In this document: piece after piece, positions 32,172 through 42,308 of the stretch | Layout of the letters: the number at the start of each line of letters is the position of its first letter | Numbering within the stretch: position 1 is the stretch's first letter | Source of the DNA: Adiantum capillus-veneris | Lineage: Eukaryota > Streptophyta > Polypodiopsida > Polypodiales > Pteridaceae | DNA: 64,000 nt | Assembly (NCBI GenBank): GCA_014529385.2 | Contig: CM043968.1 | Location: 6,484,501-6,548,500, forward strand | Reading direction: 5' to 3' | The notes under the pieces: model-generated | The model's input: only the letters and a program-made list of their open reading frames with translations | Told to the model about the DNA's origin: nothing | Databases searched by the model: none | Program-made: the position numbers and the translations under genes

Positions 32172-32525
32172 TGTTAGGGTAAGCCCAACTTGTGGCACCA
32201 TGTGGGAAAGCCCTCTAGCCACCTAGGAAAGAATAAATGTTGACATAGTCCAATAGAAAAGTATGCAACCCATCTAGCCAATGATTGTAAATCACCGATC
32301 CTATATTAGAGGCTATTTTCTAATAAATCATTGCACATTGAATCTTATCATTGTATCTATACTCTCTCTCTCTCTATGCTCTTGCTCTTGGTGTAACCCT
32401 AACCCTAATCTCCATCTCTCTAATCCTAACCCTAACACCATGGTTAAGCTAAGGATTCACCCTCCATAGCCTAATGCTAATCATTGGTGATTAGGAAGTA
32501 TGCTTCCGCATCCATTAACCCATCA
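32172..32525 (+). mobile_element. Left LTR with telomere-like CCCTAA motifs
   Basis: Starts TGTTAGGGTAAGCCCAACTT, ends TAACCCATCA. Contains AACCCTAACCCTAA at 32,395-32,408 and a second AATCCTAACCCTAAC near 32,421. The right LTR carries both motifs too. Confidence 0.93.
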
Positions 32526-32527
32526 AG

Positions 32528-32539
32528 TGGTATCAAAGC
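32528..32539 (+). promoter_or_regulatory. Primer binding site (tRNA-Met type)
   Basis: TGGTATCAAAGC, one mismatch to TGGTATCAGAGC, 2 nt after the LTR. Confidence 0.9.
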
Positions 32540-33623
32540 GGATGGTTCACTCCTAGGCATTAATCTCTATGCTAGATTACATTGGCGCCCTCTCTCTCCT
32601 AGACATGATTGTAATTGTTAATCAAAAAGCTTCTTTGCATTGCATATCATTCTCAATACTAGCTGCATTCTATTCTTTTGAACTCCATAAGTGATGGGAT
32701 ACGTACTATTGAAGTGCCACTACCCACATTGATGGAATAAGAAAGGATTTGATTAGAGATTCTTGCATCATTAGTTAGGCCAATTATTACACCTTGTTCC
32801 ACTCAATTAGTGCTTTTTTTTGCAAGCATATTATCTTTTCCTAGCTTTCATTTCCTTTTTTGACTTGAGTGTGCTACAAATTCTCATTGATATTCTGTAG
32901 AGCCACTAAGCTCCACATTTGGAGCCCATTTGCCCCTTCTATCACCTTGATTAATCTCGGGTGTTTTTCCATTTTCATGTGTGTGTATGCTTAATAAGCC
33001 TAATTTCTAGGCTCATATCAACTAAAATTGTGTGGGCCCATGGTATACCTCATCGAATAAAGGTTATTTCTCCTTGCGAGGTTTGCACGTGAAATGCTTC
33101 CATCGACTTTTGTGAGGCTATCGTGGGCGGACCCCAAATTGGTTGAAATTGGCTTGAGCTTTGGAGTGGGTCCGCAAATCACTAATCATGTGCATGCATT
33201 CAAGCCTTAATTAGACGCAAGGCTCCGATTCAAAAACACCCTATATAATTGGCAGATTCACAAGGGACATTTTACATGTTGTAGGGGACATTTTGACCTT
33301 TAATCAGACGTCAAGGCCCGCCTCAAAGTTGCTCTAAAAGCTAATTTTGGGTCCATTAGGACCAATTCTTGCGAGATCCTCAACCATCCAAGAGCTCTAC
33401 ACCACCTCTCCAAGGGGACATCCCCACAAGTAGCTCCACCTCTTGTGCTAGCAGCCACTCCCATGCATAGCCCTGCTGCTCCCAAGCTCGGCTCACCAAA
33501 ACTCCAATCTATATAAGAAGAAACTTTTGTGATCAGAATTTAACACATGCCTTCTGCAAGAACTAGCCCAATCTCCTTGTATGCCATAGTAGAAATGTAT
33601 GAAATCTATGTGTATGAAGGCAC

Positions 33624-33624
<1 letters not shown>

Positions 33625-33661
<37 letters not shown>
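33625..33661. repeat. (AC)n microsatellite inside the non-autonomous element
   Basis: About 18 AC units. Confidence 0.93.
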
Positions 33662-33665
<4 letters not shown>

Positions 33666-34289
33666 TGATGTGCATCAACATTGAAATTTATGTACTATTT
33701 TTGTACAAAAGCATGATGAGCACGTGATTAGACACTTCCATCAAAAGGAATGGTAAGAACTTCCCACACATAATCGACACATACATTGGCACACACATGA
33801 TGCACACCAATTTTGCAATGTATGAGTGCTATACACCACTAGCCATGGAGGCCACATCCTCATCACAATGGACCAATGAAGATAAAAAAGAAGAAGATGA
33901 CAACGACATGAAGATGAAAAAGACAACAACCAAAAATGAAGACAAAGCAAAATTTGACATCGACAAACAACTTTGCATATTTGAAGATGACATCAACAAC
34001 ACATATGGCCTTTCAACATCGGGGCCACACACACAAAAACATTTGAAAGCACCACATTTGTATTTGACCAACCACCTAGTTGCCTAAAAATATATAGGGT
34101 AGGTGCACACTTTGATCCTACACCCAGTTGACAATTCTCTTGAGAGGATGTTGTGATTTTGGTCTTACACCCAATTGACAATTCTCTCAGGAGGACACCT
34201 TTGTATTTCAGGTGCTAAACTTGACTCACCAAAATGATGACCATATATGAACACATGAACCAAAAAAATTTCAAAAATTTGTAAACCCT

Positions 34290-34300
34290 AAAGGGGGCAT
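34290..34300 (+). promoter_or_regulatory. Polypurine tract
   Basis: AAAGGGGGCAT directly before the right LTR. Confidence 0.85.
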
Positions 34301-34301
34301 T

Positions 34302-34656
34302 TTTTAGGGTAAGCCCAACTTGTGGCACCATGTGGGAACGCCCTCTAGCCACCTAATAAAGGATAAATGTTGACATGGTCCAATAGCAAAAAGATGTAAC
34401 CCATCTATCACTAATGATTGTAAATCACCAAGCCTATATTAGAGACTATTTTCTAATGAAGCATTACACTTTGACTCTTATCACTGTGTCTATACTCTCA
34501 GGCTCTATGCTCTTGCTATTGGTGTAACCCTAACCCTAATCTCCATCTCTCTAATTCTAACCCTAACACCATGTTTAAGCTAAGGCTTCACCCTCCATAG
34601 CCTAACGCTAACCATTGGTGATTAGGGAGTATGCTTTCGTATCCACTAACCCATCA
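34302..34656 (+). mobile_element. Right LTR
   Basis: 355 bp, matching 32,172-32,525 with scattered differences. The starting TG has become TT. Telomere-like motifs at 34,524 and 34,553 are retained. GTCTC target copy follows at 34,657-34,661. Confidence 0.93.
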
Positions 34657-35140
34657 GTCTCATGAATGGACATCCCAAAATGATATCAAAATTGCTCTTT
34701 CCCAAAATCTACTAGTGCAAATGTATGTTCATATTCTATCCCACAAGATTTTACAACTATTTGTTCCATCTCTACATAACCATATGAAAGTTGCAGTTTC
34801 ATTCTAGTATTTTGAAGAGCTGGTTTTTCCCTAATTTATTTGGTGGCTATGGCTACTCCAACCCCACTATCCAGTATGGCCATTGTTTTGACTCCTTTGT
34901 GCTCTATTGGTAAGGTGGTGTTTCCTTCTTCTCCTTCAAAATAATCTCCCACCTTGTTTACAAGTATTGGTTTTGTCTTAGGTTTCTTTCATGTCATTTT
35001 ACCCATTTGATCATCTAAGGGAATATCTTAAAGAGGAACTTTCAATCCCATCTTATTAAATTTTAGTAGACATTGATTTGCGTAAGCTTTTAGTATCCAT
35101 CATTTTTGGTGTGGCTTTTCCTTGAGATGGTACCACCCTA
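34657..35140 (-). pseudogene. Element F: N-terminal half of protease ORF
   Basis: Minus-strand translation shows LVNKVGDYFEGEEGNTTLP, then a retropepsin motif ILDSGVGVAIATK and further conserved family blocks up to CPFMR at the insertion point. Stops interrupt it near 34,840. The preceding linker (35,030-35,140) is poorly conserved. Confidence 0.8.
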
Positions 35141-35154
35141 ACCTCATATTTGGA

Positions 35155-35310
35155 GTCATGTTCTCTCGTATGTGATTATAGAGTACGTAGAGAGTGTGGT
35201 TTGTTTTCTTCAGATGCTATAGACCCATATTTTGCTTCATGTTCTCTTGTATGTGATTATAGAGTCCGTAGAGAATGTGGTTTTCTCTCTTTAGATGCTA
35301 TAGACCGAAC
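35155..35310. repeat. Tandem duplication of about 77 bp
   Basis: ATGTTCTCTCGTATGTGATT through AGATGCTATAGACC occurs at about 35,159 and 35,237. Non-coding or linker sequence of element F. Confidence 0.88.
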
Positions 35311-35626
35311 ATCGCCATATAGTGATTAAATGTCCAGGTTTTGGTATTCATTATCTATGTTTATCTCTTGCACTCTAATCGCTTCCCATAACTCACTTGA
35401 CCATGGATCCTCTACCTCTAGGATAGGTGCCATAAATTGTGATCTTGTATCATCAGTGGTGTTGGCCACTACTCATTCTTCTAATGGATTCTCCACATTA
35501 CCGATTGTTTTTGGTGCAGTTTATACTTACATATCCTTTTGTGGTTGTGTGTTGACGACTGAACACAGAAGAAGCCTTTTCCAACTTTTTTGTATCACTT
35601 ATTTTTTAGAAACAACATGACATTTT
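35311..35626. other. No gene recognised
   Basis: An open frame at 35,330-35,620 (+) has no motif. The minus strand may be the decayed 5' linker of element F (35,360-35,480 would read as an acidic stretch). Confidence 0.35.
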
Positions 35627-35756
35627 ATAATGGGTTAAGTGGACAATATTCTTTGCAAGAACGAGCCTCTAAGGAGGAATTGCATGTTATACATTTTTTG
35701 TAACCCTAAGACAAACTTTTGAATTAATGTAATCTCACGTTTACTGTGCGTTGTGT

Positions 35757-35840
<84 letters not shown>

Positions 35841-36433
35841 CTTCTTCTCTTCCCTGTGCACTCTATGGAGCTTCCATTGCAAAAGAGACACCACCAATGT
35901 GTTAGCAACAGTGGAGGCAACGCCAAGCTTGCATGATTCCGGTGTCATTGCGAAGCGAGCTCCTACAAGCTTTCGGGTGAGTTCTTGTAAACCGTGTGTC
36001 CAGTCAGTGATTTAGTTATACCTGTGGGTTCACGACAAGTAGAGCTACCAAAAAGTGGTGAACTGCATTTTGTTGCCTGTCTTCATACACGATTGTCACA
36101 CGTGGTGGTTCTAAGTAGGATATCGAGTCAGATTCCATAGGGTAATGACCTCTCGATGAGAAGAGTATTTCCTATGAGTTTTGTGACTTTTCAAGTGCGT
36201 TTGGTCTAGTTTTGGATAGCATGAGCATTGTAGGTTGAGTTGCATTCACAAACGCATAGGACGTCTAGATTTGGTTTCCTTGAGTAGAGATTGTCTTAGA
36301 AGGTCGAGTAGGTGATTGGCACCTATCTCCATGTTTCCATGCGCCTATGGGTTGAGCTTTGTCCTTGGCTGACATAGAGTTTTTGGTTCTGTTCTCGCTA
36401 TGATAGAATCCTCTCGTGGCGTATCCGCCAACA
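35627..36433 (+). mobile_element. 5' LTR of element B (outer boundary inferred)
   Basis: The inner boundary is set by the primer site: LTR ends CCGCCAACA at 36,433. The start at TGACATTTTATAATGG is a guess. It includes the GA microsatellite at 35,759-35,839. No second LTR copy is available because the element's 3' end is lost. Confidence 0.45.
35759..35839. repeat. (GA)n microsatellite
   Basis: About 40 GA units; reading frames across it are artefacts. Confidence 0.95.
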
Positions 36434-36452
36434 TTGGGGCCACTATTGGGGA
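36434..36452 (+). promoter_or_regulatory. tRNA-Asp-type primer binding site of element B
   Basis: TTGGGGCCACTATTGGGGA, a diverged form of TTGGCGCCGTTGTCGGGGA, directly after the LTR. It corresponds to the site of element A. Confidence 0.65.
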
Positions 36453-36927
36453 CAAGAGCCCTAGGTAGGTGACCTTAGACCAATCCTACGAGGAAAAAGT
36501 CTCTCTGGTTTGCCAAAATTTTACTACTTTACTTTAGGTAGAATCCACGGGTAGGACTTTTGAGATCTTAGGGAGGTGTGAGTGGGCATACGGCTTGCCC
36601 AGGTCATCAATGTTTGACGGTTTTGTTGTAGTTAGTGTAGTTAGAGAGGGAGTGATTTGTGAGGTGTTAAAAGCATAAACTAGTCTGTGTGTGGTAGTAA
36701 AGCGTTTTTCTACTCATGGGGTGTTTTACCCTAAGTGCAACTTGAGACCAAGGCTTTGACCAACCCTTGATACCCAAAAGACAAAAGCCAAAAAGTCAAA
36801 ACGAAAAACTAGGGAACTGGTGGTTCTGAGCACATTTGTTTGCATAAAAATCGATAAAAGTGTTTGAAAATCATTGCTAAGAACTTGTGGAAGCCTGTGA
36901 GTAAAATCTGTGCAAAAACCCATTAGT

Positions 36928-36951
36928 AGACATTATATGTGTATAATGTCT
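36928..36951. repeat. Leader palindrome B1
   Basis: Perfect 10-bp arms AGACATTATA / TATAATGTCT around TGTG. Confidence 0.92.
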
Positions 36952-37211
36952 CAAAGGGTGATCTAGCAGTCAAATTGAACCTTTGAGTTCATACTCACAT
37001 TCTACATGTTGTGTGGAGCACATTCACCAAGTTTCATAACATTTGGGCAAATAAGTTAAGAATTGAGTGCATATTACTCTTTTCAAGAAGTTCCTGGGTA
37101 AAAAGTAGTGAAATTGTACAACTCTATATCCATATTGGATGTGAGAACATATGCATGTTGCACATATCAAGGGGTAGCCTTGGTAGAAACAAAACTCCAT
37201 TCAGGGCAAAA

Positions 37212-37235
37212 AGACATTATACGCGTATATTTTCT
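37212..37235. repeat. Leader palindrome B2 (partly decayed)
   Basis: Left arm AGACATTATA intact, centre CGCG, right arm TATATTTTCT with two mismatches. Starts 284 bp after B1. Confidence 0.85.
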
Positions 37236-37495
37236 TAGAGGTCAAAATTGAGTCAAATTGTGCATATGAGTATACCCTTGTGACCTATAACAGGTAATGA
37301 GCACATAGAACCAATTTTATCAAGTGGGAAGCACTATTAGAGCAAAAAAGTGCCAAAAGATGGTTTGAGGCAAGTGAATGACTACATTGTTCATATCTAG
37401 CACAAAAAGTGTTGAGACTGAGTTTTGAAAGCTTCTAAGAGTTACTTGCATGGTAGAGAACCTCTGGAGTGGAAATCTTCTCATTTTGGCTAGAT

Positions 37496-37519
37496 AGACA
37501 TCATACATGTATGATGTCT
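37496..37519. repeat. Leader palindrome B3 (paired substitution)
   Basis: Arms AGACATCATA / TATGATGTCT around CATG, perfectly palindromic over 24 bp. Relative to B1/B4 a T in the left arm is C and its partner A is G. Starts 284 bp after B2. Confidence 0.92.
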
Positions 37520-37779
37520 CAAGGGAATATTTAGAGACCAGAGATGACTTTAGGGTTGACCAAGGGGTCTAGCACCTCAAGGCAAACTCAAGGACCTAGT
37601 TTCACCTAATTTGAGTCATATTTTGGCTTAGAAAACCTCTTAGGGAATCAAAAAATATTCAAACAATTTCAAGAGGATTTAACCAGATTCCAGCTGTTAA
37701 GACCACAGAAGGAGATTTGATTGAGGCTTAATACATCAAGGAGAACCTAAGATTTGAATTTGAGCTGAATTTGGCACAT

Positions 37780-37803
37780 AGACATTATACACGTATAATG
37801 TCT
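37780..37803. repeat. Leader palindrome B4
   Basis: Arms AGACATTATA / TATAATGTCT around CACG. Starts 284 bp after B3. Confidence 0.92.
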
Positions 37804-38252
37804 AAGGGCCAGATTTAGGTTGTCTTGAGTCTACCAAAGTTTTCCAACTAACTCTAGCACCCCCTTTGTCAATTTAAATCAGTGTAAAGAACATATATCG
37901 GGAGCCAATCCTCCAAAAACAATGTTTGGATGGAAATTACCCGCAAGGTCATACTAGTCAACATTGAATAGTACAAAAGTGAGAATCACTGTTTGACAAA
38001 GATTTGCAGAGTCTAAAGTTTTGTACAGATAGCCATCAACAAGGTCCAGCAAGTCAAGACCAATATGAAGTACAATAGTCAAAAAATTGGAGAGCAGTGA
38101 AGACTAGCCTGAACACGGAACAACTACAAGCAAAATTTTGAGGTAAAAGATTTGGATTGATAGTTGTGTGTTTAACATAATTGATGTATTTGTTGAGATC
38201 AGGTAGAAATATCCAAAGAGATTGAATATCACTAGGAGACCAAGACAACTTA

Positions 38253-39035
38253 GTGTCTACTGAGGAGAGTGTGACCCAAGCAAAAATAGATCCACTAGCA
38301 CCAATTATAGAGGATGGTAGTGGGACTAACACCTCTTCAAAGCAGTCTATTTACCTCATGGCCGACCAAAACATCACTGCTAACCAACAGAACCAAGTGG
38401 GAGGAGGTAGCACCTCTAGGAACCCCACTCGGACAACAAGGTATACAACCCTTTAGTTAGAAGGAACAAATACCCATGGAGCTCTGGTATATGACGATGC
38501 AAGGGGATGCAAAAGCATATGCATAGAGGAAAAACCAGCCAATGGAGTGGAATCCCTTCTAGTGTATGATGATGGGGACCAATTTCGTGATGATGAAGGA
38601 ACACATTACCTCATTGTTAAGGACCCAGAGAACTATAACAAATACAGGGACAATGTTGCAAAAGGGAAGATGGTTTTTGAGATGATAGAAATTCCTCCTC
38701 GGATAGGTCTTCCTAGCACCATCCTGATGTTTGACAAGAAGATGACTAAAGTAGTGACAAACCAAGGAGTGGTAGGAATCTATGAGTACACAAATGGTAG
38801 GGCCAAAACATATTTCCGATGTCTAGCACCCTACGCCTTTGAGTTAAGCACGGAAAAGACTTTATATGTGTTTTCGTACGAATCAGGTGAGGGGAGTCTC
38901 ATAATATATGTTGACAAGTATGGACGGGAGTATGCACCGGTAGAAAAGGCAAAAGTAGTGAGATTGATAGGCACTGGAGTAATTCCAACGGATACAGTAC
39001 TCAAAGCCCAAATCCTACCCCTAGAAAGTCTATAA
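38253..39035 (+). pseudogene. N-terminal Gag-like region of element B
   Basis: Two frames (38,253-38,456 and 38,547-39,035). The first starts MSTEESVTQAKIDPLAPIIE, matching ASTEESV in element A. The second, 162 residues, includes LIVKDPENYNKYRDNVAKGK, EMIEIPPRIGLPSTILMFD and YVDKYGREYAPV. It is a family-specific, unrecognised domain. A short frameshifted gap (38,457-38,546) separates them. Confidence 0.55.
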
Positions 39036-39363
39036 ATCCATTTGAGGAAGTGGAAGATATGGTCAGGTTTACATCAGGTTTACATCTAGCCAAGATAGAG
39101 TGGTTGAAACGCCAATTTTTCCTTCATATCTGAACTTAAACCCTAAAACCTTGCAATCCTAGTTGCCTCCCACAGTGACAAGGGAACAAGAATTCTATAG
39201 AGGAGAAATCCCTATCACAACAGGATCATATGTGACCCCCATAGTATCACCAATGCCCACTTATTCTTACTCTTATCCCAAGGAGGGAAAAGGACTGACG
39301 ACGAGGCCGACCACGGTAGGATTCCCCTATATATAAATAATCAAGACAGAAAGAAGATTTATA
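39036..39363 (+). other. Gag spacer of element B, decayed
   Basis: Interrupted by stops (for example near 39,160 and 39,340). Pro/Thr/Tyr-rich translation (SPMPTYSYSYPKEGKG) suggests an unstructured Gag spacer. Confidence 0.4.
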
Positions 39364-39962
39364 GTGGAACCACTTGATAGAACCTATAGAGGATACGGGT
39401 TGGAAGAAGCATTTGACGCCAGATCAAGACATGAACGAGGACCTGTAAGAGGAGAGGGAGGAGGAGATTCTACAGTAAGGCTGGTAGATCACAAACATGT
39501 TAGACTTTCTCAAGTCCATAAATGGGTTAACAAGAAATATTCAGGGGAAAGAGCCCTAGAGACCATGTGGCAGCATTCTTGAGAGTGATCAGAGCATAAG
39601 AGGTCAAGGACTTTAATACATAGTTTTCCAAATTTGGACTCACCTTAGAGGAAGACACCGCCACCTGGTTTGATTATGTTGAAAGACGGGATTTTGAGAC
39701 CATCCAAGAAATCTTTGATGAATTTGTGGAGGAATTATCTCAAAGAGGGGTATCCCACAGTACGGTCTCACAAATCCATAAGTTCCAGCAGAAAGAGGGA
39801 GAATCTATTAGGAAAGAAGACTTACGGTTGAAACGATGCGTAAAATTCTTCCTTGGAAGAAATACCTACTCAATCCAAACTCCTATTGATATTTATCTAG
39901 GGACTGAGAAATGCAAACCTTCAAAAGGATTTGCACATGAAGAAAAGCCCCACCCTGAATGA
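39364..39962 (+). pseudogene. Gag capsid-like region of element B
   Basis: Frames 39,364-39,582 and 39,726-39,962. Between and within them the capsid signature of the family is visible in shifted frames: SKFGLTLEEDTATWFDYVER then FDEFVEELSQRGVSHSTVSQ and IHKFQQKEGES, collinear with element C (FGLTLEDNAQAWFELLNR, IQEFKQGETETL). Two frame changes. Confidence 0.7.
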
Positions 39963-39995
39963 TTTAACCAAGGAGTCTTTATTTCTGGTAGACAA

Positions 39996-40857
39996 TTGTG
40001 CAATCTACAAGGATGGAGACCAAAAGACAGAGATGATGATTCATCATCACAACAAAGTGGAACCAAGTCCACAAAATCAGCACAAAGGAGTGAGCCAACA
40101 ACAAATCAAGAGCAACCCATAGAGGAGGTGCTGAAGAGGATTAGCATGTTTGCTAAGCCGCAAGCTAAGCAACCAAAGTGGTGTGCCATCAAGGAGAAAT
40201 GGAAAAATCACACGACTGAAGAGTGCTACTACAATAAGGGTTATGTGTGAGAATGATAGTATGCTCCACAAGCACAGATAGAACCTCCCCAAGTACACCA
40301 ATGCCTCGATATACGGTAGGGAATTTGTCAGGACCAGTAGGGGTTGAAAGACCACAACCAGTTTTGGGGCAGCAACCACCACTCCCAGGAGCAAGACCTA
40401 TAGGTTTGAGGTATACACCCACTATGGAAGAATTGGAGGAACAAGCCTTAGTGCATATACCTGTATATTATGATGAGCCAAGTGGAAATACATGGCTTGT
40501 CCTGCATATTACCCACCTGAAGAACTGAGATCGCTAGAACCATGGAGAATGATTGGCCATGTTGTTGGACCACCAACAGCAGCACATGCTGTAGGAGAAG
40601 GTAGAGATAGTTTGGACAATAGAACATTGTTGTTCATAGCGAATGGAGGCTTAGGTGGACCAAGGAGTGCTTACCAACAGAGGGGAGCTCTAGGAGCACC
40701 ACGACAACCATTGGGACCATGCTACAAGTGTGGAGGCAACCACCTCATGAAAGACTGTCCTCATACGGAAATTGTTCAAGTGAATGCATATTGTCCAGAC
40801 TGTGGCATCAATCATTTGATCACCGATTGCCTAAAAACATCCAAACAAAGCGGTTAA
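39996..40857 (+). pseudogene. Gag nucleocapsid region of element B with three fingers
   Basis: The first frame contains a C-x8-H-x4-C finger, KWCAIKEKWKNHTTEECYY (about 40,180). After a frameshift, 40,492-40,857 carries two knuckles, CYKCGGNHLMKDC and CPDCGINHLITDC. Both use CX2CX3HX4C, one residue shorter than the canonical CX2CX4HX4C. Nucleocapsid would bind element RNA for packaging. Element C has one intact knuckle of the same spacing. Confidence 0.75.
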
Positions 40858-41219
40858 AACAACTTTGACCATCTTGGAGGCAATCCCTTCAAGCAGTGGT
40901 TAGGAAAACAAAACGGTGATACCTATAGAGGTTATCACACGATTTTTGAGCACAAGCTCAAAAAGAGAGAGAGAGAGGAACCCATAATCAAATAACCAAG
41001 AATGAAAGCACCTAGCATTGAACAAAAAAGCTAGCAAAACACATGGAAGGCTAGGAAAGCATGAGTGAGAGCTAGGAAAGAGCAAGAACAAATGGCCCTA
41101 GCAGAATAATTAAAACAAACGAAAGACAGATTGGAAAGGCTTGAGAGTCAAACTATTCAGAAACCAAAAACTCTAGAAGTCATAGAGCTTGAGAGGAAAA
41201 GGGACCAAAAAGTGCGGGA
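40858..41219 (+). other. Decayed charged spacer of element B
   Basis: Lys/Glu-rich frames with frequent stops. The translation near 41,150 (ERLESQTIQKPKTLEVIELE) suggests coiled coil. Confidence 0.35.
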
Positions 41220-41894
41220 TTGGGAGGCTCTATATTAGTTGAGAAAGTAAACGAACCTCTAGACTCTCTCTTGAAGGCCTATGAAGCAAGGCCTAAAATC
41301 AACCAAACACAAGAACAAAGGTGGATGACATACCGCTATGCAGAGCTAAAAAAACAAAGACTGAAAATGTGTCAAAAGATGATCCAAACAGCCAAAGCCT
41401 TGCTAGAGCCAACGACAAGAAAGCCAGAGGAGTGGTATAACTTCCAGTATCAATACCAAAAATCTCTCCAACACATGAATCTGAAAAAGATAGCTGTTAG
41501 TCCAAAAACTAAATTGAAACTGGAGAAATCGATCGAAATACTTGGGATAGTGACGAACACTACAGATCAGGAGTCTGAAGGTTTTCAACCTATCATACCA
41601 AAAATGTATAGAGGGTACAATGGATTGAATGAGCTTTGGAAGCAGATAAGAGAAGCCAATGAGGCCAATGAATTGAGCCAAAGGGTTAACCAAACAAGTA
41701 TGGGAAGAGATGTCCTTCTTCCTCCTATTGAAGAATTTGAGATGGGACCTCAAGCTGACCTGGAGATGCACTCGTATTGGGGGGACAAGGGATTTGTGAG
41801 ATCTTTGAATAGTCAACCTATATCTCTGAGAACTTTACCCTCTTATATGGGAGAGTATGAAGCAAAGTCGGATGTGAAAGTGGTACCATCATAG
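41220..41894 (+). CDS. Gag-protease linker ORF of element B
   Basis: A 224-residue frame. The N-terminal 120 residues are Lys/Gln-rich and helical (RWMTYRYAELKKQRLKMCQK). The C-terminal part, SLRTLPSYMGEYEAKSDVKV, matches element C at 62,250-62,320 (SLRTFPQYMGDFEAKSEIVR), immediately upstream of protease. The pre-protease spacer of this family is thus conserved between B and C; function unknown. Confidence 0.65.
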   Translation: MGGSILVEKVNEPLDSLLKAYEARPKINQTQEQRWMTYRYAELKKQRLKMCQKMIQTAKALLEPTTRKPEEWYNFQYQYQKSLQHMNLKKIAVSPKTKLKLEKSIEILGIVTNTTDQESEGFQPIIPKMYRGYNGLNELWKQIREANEANELSQRVNQTSMGRDVLLPPIEEFEMGPQADLEMHSYWGDKGFVRSLNSQPISLRTLPSYMGEYEAKSDVKVVPS

Positions 41895-42104
41895 AGACTC
41901 TCCACACGGAAGGTGATGAACTCCCAAGGGTTGATAACCATATTGTCTACTCCAGTGTCTTGTACCATTACTCTCGTTGAGCTTCTCTGAATAAGACCTC
42001 ACATGTGGACTACAATAGGAAAATGCCTAGAAAAATTTGGGGTAAAAGATTCGACTTCACGGATGCAGGAAGGGATTTGAGAATTAGAGAAGCCTCAACT
42101 AAAC

Positions 42105-42308
42105 ATGCAACTAGTACCCTTAAACAAGGTAGGAGAATACTATGAAGGAGAAGATGGCAATACCACGCTTCTAGCTGAGTTTGAAGGTGTCACAACCATG
42201 GAAAGTCTAGATAGTGGAGCTGGTGTAGCCATTGCCACCAAGGAAGGCATCTTAACGTGTTCCATTGATGAAAGATGGAAGACAACAAATCTACAAAGAT
42301 CTTCTTGA
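42105..42308 (+). pseudogene. Truncated protease of element B
   Basis: Starts like the family protease (LVPLNKVGEYYEGEDGNTTL) and has the catalytic DSGAGVAIATKEG, but homology stops right after the active site. The rest of the fold (LQLADG, GRPFMRQ) is missing, so it cannot be active. The following sequence belongs to a different coding module. Confidence 0.85.

Larger units (their letters stand above)
32172..34656 (+). mobile_element. Complete non-autonomous LTR retrotransposon, 2.5 kb
   Basis: Two LTRs of 354 and 355 bp, a PBS, a PPT and a perfect 5-bp target duplication define it exactly. The 1.78 kb interior has no gag or pol motif; the longest frames (such as 33,797-34,087, Lys/Asp-rich) have no known domain. 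The size falls between classic TRIM and LARD elements. Proteins would come in trans from another LTR element; the tRNA-Met primer site is compatible with many families. The PPT-proximal 150 bp match the remnant at 11.1-11.3 kb. Confidence 0.93.
36453..38240 (+). other. Untranslated leader of element B
   Basis: 1.8 kb without supported coding. Four palindromes, listed separately, are spaced exactly 284 bp apart between 36,928 and 37,803. The intervening sequences are not obviously alignable by eye. Confidence 0.6.

Noticed and set aside
32395-32440. Telomere or subtelomere
   Set aside because: Only two to three CCCTAA units, present in both LTRs of a mobile element, so they are part of the LTR and not a chromosome end.
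33797-34087. Functional ORF in the 2.5 kb non-autonomous element
   Set aside because: Lys/Asp-rich low-complexity frame with no domain; not clearly conserved in the related remnant at 11 kb.
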